From NCBI RefSeq assembly GCF_020740795.1, contig NC_067284.1, positions 102,105,440 to 102,169,439 on the forward strand: DNA of 64,000 bases, read 5' to 3'. Source of the DNA: Apus apus (Eukaryota; Chordata; Aves; Apodiformes; Apodidae). Position numbers and translations under genes: made by a program. Of this stretch, positions 13,195-25,345 are shown in pieces. The notes below the pieces were generated by a model. That model saw nothing but the letters and a program-made list of their open reading frames with translations. It did not search any database and was not told the origin of the DNA. Each line of letters starts with the position of its first letter. Position 1 is the stretch's first letter.

Positions 13195-13500
13195 ATTCTG
13201 CAGAAAAATCCCAGTCCAGCATAATATTAATGAGAACAATGAATACTCATTCAGGTCTGCGCAGCCTGACCACACATACACATTATATGATTCACTTATG
13301 ATTATACTGACTGACCTCTAATTCATTCTTTTACCCTTTTTCCTCCAGATGCATTTGCACGCTGACAAACCATTTTCTTTTTAAATCAATCGGCCAGGAA
13401 AAATGTTTCCTCCATCTGCAGAAATTCCTATGTTCACCATCCAATAAATTCACCCAGCTGTCATTGCACAGTGACATGGCAAAATAGCACATTCAGTAAG
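13195..13500. promoter_or_regulatory. Candidate conserved regulatory block
   Basis: This repeat-free block has densely spaced transcription-factor-like words: AACAATG (SOX-type) at 13235-13241, several ATTCA/TGAAT words, AATCAATCGGCC with an isolated CpG, and CAGCTGTCA starting at 13455 (E-box fused to a TGTCA MEIS/TGIF-type site). Its texture resembles vertebrate conserved non-coding elements near developmental genes. Conservation could not be tested. Confidence 0.22.
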
Positions 13501-13861
13501 AGCCATGTGAGAAATTAACTGTGTAAAAAAATAACTTTATCAAGCATCTTTGACTTCTGCGTATTAATCCTGCTCTCTGGGACAGTTTAATATTTCAGGG
13601 TCACAAGAAATTCCAGAAATCTTTGTTTTCCTTCCTCCCCAAATTGTTCCTAAGGACAAAGACAAAATCTAACCCAGAGAGATTTTGTATTAATAAAAAT
13701 TGTAATTTAAAGCCTGGAATTTGTCCAGTCTTGTAAAGGAGAAAAGGTAACTGAAAGAAGAAACCCCTCCTTTCCCAACAGATCCTTGTGCTTGCATCTA
13801 GTTCTTAAAACTTCTTGGAATATCATATTTCAAATTCCCAATATTTTCAAGTTATTTTCAG

Positions 13862-13934
13862 GGGGTTTTATTTTATGGCTGCCTATGAAGCCATGGGTAC
13901 CTATCCAGGTGGAAACTACCAGAGTTTACAAGCA
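13862..13934 (+). other. Exon-like cassette with splice signals
   Basis: A 73-base segment is bracketed by a plausible acceptor (TTCAAGTTATTTTCAG ending at 13861) and a strong donor (GTAAGT starting at 13935). One frame is open throughout and reads GFYFMAAYEAMGTYPGGNYQ, which I do not recognise. It may be a lncRNA exon, a pseudo-exon or chance. No partner exons were found around it. Confidence 0.2.
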
Positions 13935-13940
13935 GTAAGT

Positions 13941-16900
13941 AATTTTTTTTTTCCAATTTTTTTTTTAGTTAACTGCTTTGAAAACATTTTGTCTGTTGGC
14001 ATAATACATGCATTCTATTTCATGTACAAAGTACTGTGGTATAATGGTACTATTCATACTAGCATGAGATGACCCACTGTATTTTAATCATTAATAGTGT
14101 GGCTGTTCAAATTTACACTAAAAAACATCTTATCTTGTTATAATGTATTCTCTCTATGTATATAATAAATATACAAATCTACACTTCACTATCTAAAACT
14201 AGCATTTTTTTTCCCCTTTAGATCCTGCTCAAAATGTATGATATTTCTTTTCACTTTTAGTAAAAATATGTCTTCTTATTTCTAATTATCACATAAACTG
14301 AAGCAGTTAATAAGGTATGTAGTAATTTCTAATTCAGAGCATTAATGCTCATAGTTACAATATTCACATTATTTTTTAGAAAGACACAACATGAACTGGT
14401 GTATATTCAACACCAATGCTGTAAACCTCTTGTTTTACACAAAGCTGGATTGCAGCCATAAATTTGGTGTTCAAGATACCACAAAATGTTCAGGGATAAG
14501 GAGGTACTAGGGTTGTGACCAGCTCTTTGCTTTTGTTCTTACTTTTTCTCTTGAAAGAAAAAAAGTACTAAGGAATAAAATTCTCCATACCTAACCACTT
14601 GCACTTAGCTGGAAACTTTCAGCCACAGCTAAGCCTTTCCAGCAGAAACAGGTTGCTTAATAGTTACAAATATTTCCTAGATCATTTATGCAACATACAG
14701 CTTTGAGGAGAGGATGGCTCACTGCGCTCATTCCATCACTACTTCCCTACCCTAAGCCAGGTCCATTCCCTGAGGCAAACCATATGAACAATTGTAGGTC
14801 TAGCCAGCTCATTCACATTGCAGTGAAGATGCTTAGATCTATATTCTTCTCTCCACATTTCTGCACTTCATGTAAGCTTATCTTCACGAGCTCCAAGATT
14901 ATGTGGCTGTTGTATCTGTTCTCTGCTCTCAATGGAGAAAGACAAATTGCTTCAGCATGCAACCCAGCCCACATTAACCAGACTTACAATCCTTCTATAT
15001 TTGTCCATCTCTTTCTCTTCATTGCAGAGAGAATGTAGAAAAACTAAATTCCAATCTTTGGCAACTGAGTTAAGCACCTAAATTTAGATATATCTAATTT
15101 CTGCTTCTAAGAAAATTTCAGTGGAAAGAAAGCTTTGATGAAAAATGGAAACTAACTTTTATGAGAGATTTGTTGAGCTCTTGTTCCTTTTATCCATATC
15201 AGCTCTAATTAAACTAATAACTTCATCTCTAGCCAGAAGCTTTGAGATGTCAGCAACAGGATGTCACAGGACTTCCTTAAGAACCCACTTCAACAATTCC
15301 AGCAGGCTCACAAAGCTCATTTTTGACATCTCAAGGTACTGCTTCACTCATCTTATTTCATGCATACCATGGAGTTGAGAGATTTCTAAACAGATTCTTA
15401 AAATACCACCACAGAAAGAGTACTGAACTATAGGCCCAAAAGTGCCCTTTAGGACCACCAAAGAAGGAAGGAGAAGCAGCGCAGGGCAACCATTTTCACA
15501 TCTGGTATGCACTAGGGTGGTTCAACTGGGTGAACCAGGTAAAGTTATGCCTGAAAGAATCACTGTTGAACAGGCCATTTACCCATACTCTATCAATAAC
15601 CTCTACCTACAAAACTGAAAATGAGACACACTTGAACAGCTGGCCAGGTTTGTCAGAGTTGTGCCATTGATTCTGGAGCAACAGGAGCCCCACATCATTG
15701 CTTCCACAGTTAACAAAATACCTCTTCCAAGCAGTTCTCCAGAGAGCGTTATTAACTACCCAATTAATGCAGTGAATCAGCAGTGGCTTTCACTAGCCAG
15801 AAAAGGTCCAAAATCACAGTGCCCCCCAGAAGGTCCCAATAAGCTCAGAAAACTCAGTGACCAAAACCAAAGGAGTGATGACACTGGATGTGACTTCTGA
15901 GATAGTTACGTGTTAATGCTCCTTGCCATTCTGTACATAGTAATAGAAAATTACTAATTGCAGAGATGAACTGTCAGATATTTTCAGAGTTTTTTCATCA
16001 CAGAAGACCATTGTTTCTACAGAAAGGCAGCTTTAGACACATGAAAATTTCTTTGCTGAAGGAGAGCTCTGATTCAAAAGGGAGGGGAAGATTCAAAACA
16101 GGAGTGGGGTTTTCTATAAGAAAGCCAACGAATGTATGTGAAATTGCAATCCCCTAAAAGATGATTTTAGAATAACTTCAAGAGAGAAAACCCCCACATT
16201 TTATATTTCTTACATGAGTGGCTACATTTTGGGCAGGCATAATAAGGTCACGAAGCACAAACAACAAAGTGAATAAGAAAAATAAGAGACCTCTGTGTCT
16301 AAAAATCCATCAAATCACAATGAATCTTTAAAACATAGAGTACAAAAAGAGGAACTTCAGAACAGTTACACACTGAATGTTATAACTGTTTCACCTAGCT
16401 GTTAAAAAAGGGGTCACAAAAAGTGCCTTTTATAAATTTTTCATGCTATCATTTTTGAGCAAAAGCTGAAGCTGATGCTCAAAATATTTCTGATAACAAT
16501 CTGAAAAAAAGCCCAATATTAAACCTTGAAAGGATCCCTTTTTATCTGTTGTAATTTAAATTAGAAAGCATATATATGTCTAAGAACTGGGATAAGACAA
16601 ATTTTATATTTCATTATATAAGTCTGTGGAAATTAGAGTAGGTTAGGAGCTTCCTGGCAAAGAAACTTTTTTTTCAGAAGTGTTGACTCATCAAAACTGA
16701 AGTTAAGCAACTTCAGCTTGGTTACAAAGAAAGGAAAATGTTGGCAACTCTCCCAACTCAAAGAAGCTATAGAAAAAATTGCTTGAAGATCTAATTCCAT
16801 ACCTTTTTAATTGGAAACCATATTTTATTGTTAAAATAACTTTTTATTAGAGTATTTAATTAGCAGACATTGTACAAAGTTCTTAGTATCAAAAGTCCAT

Positions 16901-17493
16901 CCTGTCAGAACAACCCTGCTATCGATTTTTGCACAAGCTCATTTACGTTTGGGTCTGTCTAGTTCGAGCTCATCTGGGCACATGACTTAAAAAGGTAATT
17001 TCAAAAAGAAGTCTGTGACTTCAGAAGACAGTTTGCAAAAACAAAGCAGAACAAACAGATCTGACCACAAACAACGTGAGACCCTGAACAGGTTTTAAAG
17101 AAAAGAAAGTGCTTTTCAACTTAGAAAAATTGACATGAGTCTGAAATCCCATTTTCCAGCTCTGTCCAATCCCTCAATTCCAGCCTCATCCTTCACATGT
17201 CTTGCTGCATGCTCACACCTCTCCAAATCACCTGTCATGAGGAATGAGTCTGCACACGAGCTGTTAATGCTGAGCAACAAATATCTGGGAGCAACGCGTG
17301 TGTCTATGGGGCCTGCAGTCCACGGGGTCCAGGAGGTTACATGTGCCTTACACCATTCCTGATTATAAAACCACATCAAAGTTCGTCAGAAATCATGAGT
17401 ACTGGCTATGAAAATGCCTGTTAATACATCAGGCTAGACACTAAGAAAAGCAGAGGCAAAAAAAAACTTAAACTTGCATGACATATGCTTTGG
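13941..17493. other. Non-coding AT-rich flank
   Basis: No gene was recognised. The 116-codon frame at 14688-15038 and the 79-codon frame at 15661-15900 have no domain or splice context. A repeat-free, CpG-bearing patch at about 17140-17380 (GGAATGAG, TGCTGAGCAA, GCAACGCGTGTG) could be regulatory. Confidence 0.5.
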
Positions 17494-17516
17494 AAAAAAA
17501 AAAAAAAAAAAAAAAA
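17494..17516. repeat. A23 homopolymer
   Basis: An uninterrupted run of 23 A bases with no recognisable retroelement body immediately upstream. It is best read as a mononucleotide microsatellite. Confidence 0.9.
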
Positions 17517-17519
17517 GTG

Positions 17520-18504
17520 GTTTCCTTCATTCATTTCTAACAATTTCACAACTTTTTAAACAAAGTATAAAGCATATTCCAAATAAGGTGTTTTCCCTTT
17601 GGGTCAGCATTGTTCAAAAGCAGCACCTTCATCTAAGAGTAGATTGCTGATGCAGTAACACTACTTAGAAGAAAATATCCTGCTTTGCAAGGGCAGTAGA
17701 AACTGGCCTTCACCATGAATTGCCACCATCACTAATGAAAGTGGCTAGCTGGATGGCTAATGAGACCTCTCATCAGGGAATGTTAATGGAGAGGAATCAA
17801 CCTTATATGCAATAAGTGAACAATCAGGTAATGGAGTCAAGGAACCATATAGGCAAGGTGGAAAATAAATGCCAGGGACTTGAGAAATCTAATCAATGTC
17901 TGATTAAGCTAATTGAAGCCTGGCCACTGAAAATTAATGATTCAGAAAATTGCTCCCAGAACAGAAAAAAAGCAAAGATTGCTGGATCTCACATAAGAGA
18001 CAGAAGGTTCAAATGTGAAAGCAGTTATCAGGAGATTAATACACGGGACCCAGGGTACATAAAAGTTTGCTATCTCACCTTTCACCACATTAAGTACATT
18101 GCTTCCCTGCTGCTTCTCCAAGCCCAGGCACCCACCAAGTCTCTGAAGTCCATTAGTTTGTGTTTGGTTTTTTTTAACTGTGAGAATAAAAGGAGCACTA
18201 AGGCTGAAAAGAGCAGTAATGTTCTAATTACTCCAGAATGTCTTCCTATTCAACTTAAGTGGAAACAAAAGAGCCTGTGTTCAAATTGAAAAACATAAAA
18301 TAGGGATGCTAAAAATAGCTATGGCATGAAATGCAAAAGATACTTTAACATGTGCTTAGGTATAATTGTTCTAATCCTAATAACCAGAGTTTTCAACTGA
18401 AGGCTCTTTTAAAAACCCTTATTGAACTGGAGGGCTTTTTTTTAACCTTTCATCTAACGATTCCTGAATCTCAATGGGCTACTCCTGAGATTTGCAAGTG
18501 GTCA

Positions 18505-18507
<3 letters not shown>
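17520..18507. other. Non-coding flank
   Basis: The open frame at 17816-18289 (157 codons, opening on GTG) is among the longest in the AT-rich flank but has no domain, signal or codon pattern that I recognise. The stretch at 17740-17830 is rich in TAAT and GGAATG words and could be regulatory. Confidence 0.45.

Positions 18508-18558
<51 letters not shown>
18508..18558. repeat. A51 homopolymer
   Basis: An uninterrupted run of 51 A bases. The sequence before it shows no recognisable retroelement or spliced gene copy, so a processed insertion is not supported. Length in such a run is unstable and hard to sequence accurately. Confidence 0.9.
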
Positions 18559-18559
<1 letters not shown>

Positions 18560-18563
<4 letters not shown>

Positions 18564-19390
18564 CACTTGCACTTATTACACAGGAGTCTGCACCTCTACA
18601 AGAAATTTCTCAAGGTACTACAAATCAAAAAAGGTTGAAAACCAGTAGGCAGGCAGACCTTTGGGACAGGGAATGGCCAGAGCCTGTGAGTGGGTAAAAA
18701 GGCAGCCTGAGTTCAGCCCCAGGCACTAGTAATTCAAGTACTTCACTGAGCAATGAGGAACGATTTTTTAAACCACTAAGATGTAAAAATAGTTAAAATT
18801 GTACATTTCAATACATAGTGCTTTTCTTAGGTCAAGACATCCCAAACCAAATTCTTGTGGTTTCTATGGAGTTCTGCTAAACCATGAAAAGTAGATTGTG
18901 GACAGTCCACAGGAGCATATCAAACAGTAGTATAATTAATCCATTCAAAGTCTGATGAGAAGAAAGTTCATGCTTTTAGTAGTAGTCATTTCATTCTTAA
19001 ATTTATTTGGAATTCTTCTGATTCTATCATCTGTACCTCATTACTCATTTGAGAAGTTCTATTCATTGCAGTCACATTCTTAAAAGCCATCTATGGCAAA
19101 ATTGAAGGTGTGACAGTCTTCCTTTGGCATAAAATGATTAAAGGATCACCACTTTAAAGAAACACTGATTTCAGCCCACCATTGTGGCTACTTTACTGCC
19201 AGCTTTGTTAATTCCTCCTGAAGTTTGTCCATATTTCTTCAACCTTGATTAAATTATTCTGGAGCATACTTATAATTTAATACCTCATTGGTCTTCCAGT
19301 TCCAAATGAATAATAAACAGACCAAATTCCACCCATAGGTGGGAACCTGAGATACTCCAAAGATTATTTTTTCATATCAGGAAAAGGAAT
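18560..19390. other. Non-coding flank
   Basis: No gene, RNA or recognisable repeat was seen. Confidence 0.5.
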
Positions 19391-19757
<367 letters not shown>

Positions 19758-22373
19758 TCTTTGTCTCTTTTATCCACATGGGCTGTTACTTTCTCAGAGT
19801 ATTACTTTGCTCAGAACACCAAAGGTGCTAAAGTGTTACTGGGCCTAACTCAGACATGCCCTGATGCCTCATGACATACTTGCATGCAATTAATATGCAG
19901 CTAAAAGAGATTCCCAAAGCTGGCTGAATGTGACACCGCTAAGCAAGTCAGCAGTGAAAGGGAGGAAATGGGTGGAGTTTAGGCATCAATTCAGCTGAGA
20001 CAGGCATTCTGCCAGGGACTGTAAATCCTATCAGAACAAAGGGAACGAAAAATTCACTCCTTGGGATCTCAGAAATCCACCGATTGGAATAGCTATCTTG
20101 AATACAGAGAATCTGAGATCAAATGTGTCTTCTGCAATAGTTCAGAAAGAAGATTTGAATCTCAGACTTCTTCCTCCTCTCGCCACCTTTTTCAGAAAAT
20201 CTATATGCTTTTGTTTCCTTAGCTATCGCTTTTAGAAGTATCAGTTATGATGTACAAAAATATACTTTATCATCTGGTTTTCATTCATCCACTGTATCAT
20301 TTATATATTTAAAGAATTAGTGAGGTTCAATATTCCTTTACAAAATTTTTCTTTTTTTTTTCCCCACTGGATCATTAAACTCTGTGTTTCTGGGATTTTT
20401 TGTAACTGTATTTTTAATGATTTTATTTTATTTTTAATGATCCTATCAGTTAAGTTGACAAGAGCTGAAGTAAGCCTTACTGGCCTGTAATTTTCCAGGT
20501 TTTTTACAAATATGAGTATTTGCTATATTTCAATATAATTGCTGAATTAAATATGAGACTGTGTACTTTAATTAGCAGCCATTTCACTCTTAAGTTCATT
20601 AGCATGCCTATTTATACTCTGTCTATTTTGTTGCTCTCCTTAGCTCATTACTTTGCTACCTTTGGACTCTTCAGCAATCTAGACCGTTCCCTTCCCGGCT
20701 AAGTAGAAGGAACTTCGAAGTTTCCATTCCATTAAAGATGGAACTCCTTGACCTGCCAGTTGTCAAAAAGCCATCCCTTGAAAGGAGATCTTTCCTTCAG
20801 GATCTGCCTTGATTTAGTCTGTCAGCTACCACTGCTCTTGTGTGGGTAACCCCTCTCACTTGCAGCAACTGCTGCCATGTCCCTAACATTTTTTGAGCAG
20901 AGATGACTGCAGTGACTCCATGCTGAAAACAAAGCAGAAGAGAGAACTAAATTAGCCTTCCCTCCACGATGGACAAAGTACTGTATTCTGCAGAAGCAGA
21001 GTTCAAAGGTTACTGAAGTAGCCTAGGAAAGGCCCTCCCATCTATTTGCTTCTATCTGCTTGCATTATCCATTTCCCCCAAGTTACTACCCTGAAACAGG
21101 ATACCTTCTCAATTATCAGTGACTAAATTTATCTTATTTTTTTCTGTCCAACAATATCTCTTGATTTAGAACACCAGGTCAAAAGCCAACTAAACATACT
21201 GTTCCAGAATAACTAAGAAAAGCAGTGTATGCTGAGCTGCTATCAGCTCGTTCTTCCAGACTGTGCAATCCTCTTTTCCATTCTGCCAAGTGCAAAATAA
21301 ACACTTTCCTGAAATTATTGGTCATTTCAAGTAGATCAAATAAATTTATGTCACTTTGTAACATTCCTATGGAAAACTATCAGCTTGACTTCCCCAGTAT
21401 GGTAGCCTTCCCCAGATGGTGTAAGTCTACTGAATTTAATCAAGAAAGGCCCTCTTCCAAATCAAGTTCCACATCAACCTACTCCTTATAAAAACAAGCA
21501 CTATCCCCCCGATGCCATCGCAAGCTTTATTACAACAGGACCAAAGGCATCTCACCCTGTTAGTACTAACTTAAACATTTGTTTTCACAAAATCTTCAGT
21601 GTCAAATATTCCTGGAATATTCTCAGCATCAAGAATCAAGTTCTTAAGTGTTCACAAACAGAAAGCTTAAAAGGGCAGTGGACATTATTGAATTAAAATT
21701 CCCACTTGAATTTAAATGAGTGCATGCCATTTATTTATTTTTTAAAATTCAGTCAACTCTAGTCAGATTTAACAGATTGAGCAATCTACGGAAGTGTGTG
21801 TATTGTGTAGGTACTTACTGGGTGCAGCACAGAAAGGTGTTTACATGGGATTTTAAAAGTAATCTTTAAAAACTGGAAAAGCACATACCACGTGGAGAAA
21901 GCTGAGCTAATTATTTCTGTTCACTACAATAAAAAATCAAACACTGTATTAGAATTAGACAGCGTATGCACACGTAAATGCTATGTCATTTAATAAAAGG
22001 AGCTTTTGTTGGATTACAATTAATTTCATATAGTCTTCATCCACAACTACATTGAGTGAAGGGGACAAGAGTAAGATGCAGTTGGCAATCAGGAGTGCCA
22101 AAAAAAACCCACTGAAAAAAACATAAATTTATTCTATATCTTCACCTTTATCCCATGCAACAATCGCAAAATGCCACTCATGAAAAGCTATCTCTGAGCT
22201 GACTGATAAGATCATTTCCTTATCTCTTTTTTAGCTCTTGTCATTCCCCCTTGCCATACCAGTCACAAAAAATAGGCCAAGAGGGGGTGGGAATAAGGAA
22301 CGTTTAATAAATCTACTAAAAAAAGGCAAGTGTGTGTAGATTTATGTTAGAAGAATATACATCTCACTACATT
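19758..22373. other. Non-coding AT-rich flank
   Basis: No gene was recognised. A segment at about 20440-20520 (AGTTAAGTTGACAAGAGCTG, then TACTGGCCTGTAATTTTCCA) resembles antisense sequence from the body of an old CR1, but this is weak. Two CACGTG/ACGTG words occur, one at about 21889. Confidence 0.45.
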
Positions 22374-22406
22374 TTTTTTGCCTGTCTTTGCAAGACAGGC
22401 AAAAAA
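22374..22406. repeat. Perfect short inverted repeat (hairpin)
   Basis: The arms are 22374-22388 (TTTTTTGCCTGTCTT) and 22392-22406 (AAGACAGGCAAAAAA), perfectly complementary over 15 bases around a 3-base loop (TGC). The loop is too small for a typical microRNA precursor, and the stem does not continue outward beyond one interrupted pair. Confidence 0.9.
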
Positions 22407-22439
22407 CAATATTAATATATATCTGTAAACAAGCGAATA

Positions 22440-22560
22440 GTTAAAATTATCTAGATTTGCATATGTAAGCAGCCTTATCAGGGTCCAGTGAGTTCAGCTG
22501 TGAGGGAGGCTCATATTTTCATGTGCTGGTACACAATAGAGACTTGATGCTTCTGATAAG
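22440..22560. promoter_or_regulatory. Candidate regulatory block with octamer
   Basis: ATTTGCAT, the POU-factor octamer, lies at 22455-22462, and CTTATCA, a GATA-type site, at 22474-22480. The surroundings are free of repeats and close to the hairpin at 22374. The motifs are visible; regulatory function is inferred. Confidence 0.2.
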
Positions 22561-25050
22561 AATTTCAGGGATCTATTGGAACCTACACAGGAACTGAAAT
22601 ACAAATATTAAATAATTGCTAAGAGTGTGTTCTACCTGAATCAGTAAAAGATAAGTTTCCAGTCTGTATTCATCTTCTCCCAACAAAGAAGAAGAGACTC
22701 TCTGATTCTCTTAACAATTTCATGGTGTATCCCAATGCTACCACAAGCCTTGAGAGATAAGGTTTTTCCTCTGTTAAGAAAATCAAGTTATTAAATTGCT
22801 CAAAGATGACTCTACCAGAAATTTATTCAAACCTTCTTTATTAATTACCATAGGAATTTAGTTTGAGAGTCACATATAAAATTTTGCTCATTTTTCACAG
22901 ATAAAATGTATTACGTACAAAAATTCCTAGGATTTTAATTTAGTAAAACCCCAATAGTACTTAACTGAGCAAGTTATTCTCCATACAGAGGAGAGCTCTG
23001 CAGGTCTGGTTCATTCTTTTACAGTGCATTAGTTTAATCACCTAGGAGATTTCTAACAGGCGATGAAATCTAAACAGGAGCAGGAACTTCAGTTATCTTT
23101 GGATGAACATATTTAGTTTCATATTCTACCCTAGCACCAAGCAAAATAAAACAGTTTAAATACACTTCAGTTTTCTCCATACAATTTGTTTTACTTTTGT
23201 TGGATTTTAAAAGGCAGATATTTAAATATCTATTTAAAAGTATATTGTTGCTGTTGAGTTCAGGTTCTCCTATTAATAAATCTATTGAAACAGAAGCCTA
23301 TATGATTTCTTTTTCTTTTACTATTTTTTGACATACAGTGATTGCAATAACAAGGTAAAATTTGTTTAGAATAGACAAATGAGTCAAAGTAGCAACTACA
23401 ATAAATTATAAAGCAACTTTCTGTTTTATCCTATACCTTTTTTTTTATGGTTTGTTGTATTATACAGTTTCCCAATTATCCAGGAACAATCCAGGGAGAC
23501 TCTCAAGATACAGTGACAGATTGTTAACAACTCCAACAAAAGTGAACAGACAAAATCAACAAACAAAAGGACAAGATCTTATTTTCACTATTCAAAGAAT
23601 ATTCTTTCCTGGTAAGAAGATGCTGGATCAGGCTCAAAATGTATCAAAATAAAACCAGAATGGAAAATGAAATGTATAGGACAGCCCAAGTTAATAAAGA
23701 AAAAGTGCATAAAAAAAGAATAAATGTTAAATGCTACCTTTTCTATTACCACTTCCTCAAGGTCTCTAGCAGATGCAAATGCATTTTGCTCTATAAAATC
23801 TCATATTTTAATAAACCATGCCAATGTTTTTATTTAAAAATTACCCTTCTAAGTTACCAATTTTCATTCCCTTATTTTCTTCATCCTTTGTGTTTCTGCC
23901 TTGTAATTTTAAAATTGCTCATTATCAAAGATCTCAGTGATTAAAATTATGTACTATGCACTATCTAATTTTAAGACCTGTATGTAGGTCTTACACATGT
24001 AACTGGCTGCTGACATGAGGGAGTATACCAAGGGGAGCTAACATGCAAAAAAAATTCAACTTGCAAAACAGTTTTATGGTATATAGCTCAGAAAGTTCTT
24101 GACCCATAGCAGCAAATCTGTATTTCCTACATCTTCCTTCCCATTCCACATGATGCTGATGGTGTCAGAAGAGACCCAGTCAGGGGTCCTCCCACCTGCA
24201 CAGCAGATGGCTGTGCCATGAAAGGATCATGGTTTTCACTGAAGTGAAGGTCTTCCCTGCACACATGCTGGGAGGTGAGGAAAATGCTTTAAGTGACTTG
24301 CAAAGGAGATCTGAATCCAAAGGAAATAGGAATTAGGTTGACATGGGGAAGATAAACAGATATTTTGTTGCTGTAATTCCCAGGATGGGTATATTCTAAT
24401 TTATCATTCTCCACAACTTTGTTAATTTCAATCTGATATTGCTTTTCATTGTTGAAAAGGAAAGCTTTGCCATCAACTCATTATGCAAATTAATCTCTAC
24501 CTATTTGTTATAAGGTTAGATCAGTTCCTTCCTCTCGTAAAATCAAATGATCTATGCATGCAAAATACAAGCAAGTCTGACCTACTCTATCCTGTTGATC
24601 TCTGTACATTTAAACAAAAGCTGTGCATGGAAAAGTCTGAATTATGGACACAACAGTAACAACTAATATAATAAAGAATCAATTCAATATTTATTAAGGT
24701 GGTCTGTGAAAAAAACCAGGGAAGTCATGGCCCTGTTTCAGTGTATACAGTTCTCAGAAATGTCTTCCAAGGTGAATGAAAAATACATGTTTGGTACAGA
24801 GTACATTGATAATGGAACATTCATAGGATCAGGAATAGGAACACCCTATAAAAAAGGAACGAGGAGCAGGTACTGCCATGTACAATGTAACAGACACACT
24901 TTAAACCTCCATCTGGAGCTTCAGGTTTAAGAAACAGATACTGAACTTTGGAAGAATAAATTGTATTTACTTTTAAGTATTTTCAGAGACAATTTTCACA
25001 CTGATACAAGAATAATGTAAACACCTGCTAAAATAAATCACTGGTATTTA
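22561..25050. other. Non-coding AT-rich flank
   Basis: No gene was recognised. ATGCAAAT, an octamer in the other orientation, lies at 24483-24490 fused to TAAT in a repeat-free stretch. Confidence 0.5.
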
Positions 25051-25345
25051 GATTGCAAGCTCTTTGGAGTAGACACTGTCTTTACCTTTATGGTTGCAGA
25101 GCAGCCTGTGCCATGCACCCTGTCACATGGCCCATCTTGTTATCTGTTTCATCACAGCACTCATTGGAAATGGGGATCTCAGTGGATAGGTCCTTAAAAT
25201 GCTTACATACATTTTAAGAAATTAGACCTGTCAGAAGACCTTGCACAATAATTAAGCACAGCAAAGTGCAAGAGAAATTAAGATTCCCATTGTACAGTCA
25301 GAGAACTAATACTCGGGAGGCTAATTAAATAATTAAGTCAAGGGT
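25051..25345 (+). mobile_element. L2/MIR-like fossil
   Basis: At 25051-25140, AGATTGCAAGCTCTTTGGAG and ACACTGTCTTTACC follow the pattern of the L2 LINE 3' end (TAGAYTGTAAGCTCCTTGAGGGCAGGGACTGTCT). At about 25285-25345, ATTCCCATTGTACAGTCAGA, GAACTAA and AATTAAGTCAAGG resemble a MIR core. Both are short and heavily diverged, and the two pieces may be separate insertions. Confidence 0.35.

Noticed and set aside
17816..18289. 157-codon frame in AT-rich DNA
   Set aside because: Starts with GTG, has no recognisable domain or splice context, and this length is near what chance gives in 64 kb.
20440..20520. Possible internal CR1 piece, antisense
   Set aside because: Only two short words resemble CR1; too weak to list as an element.
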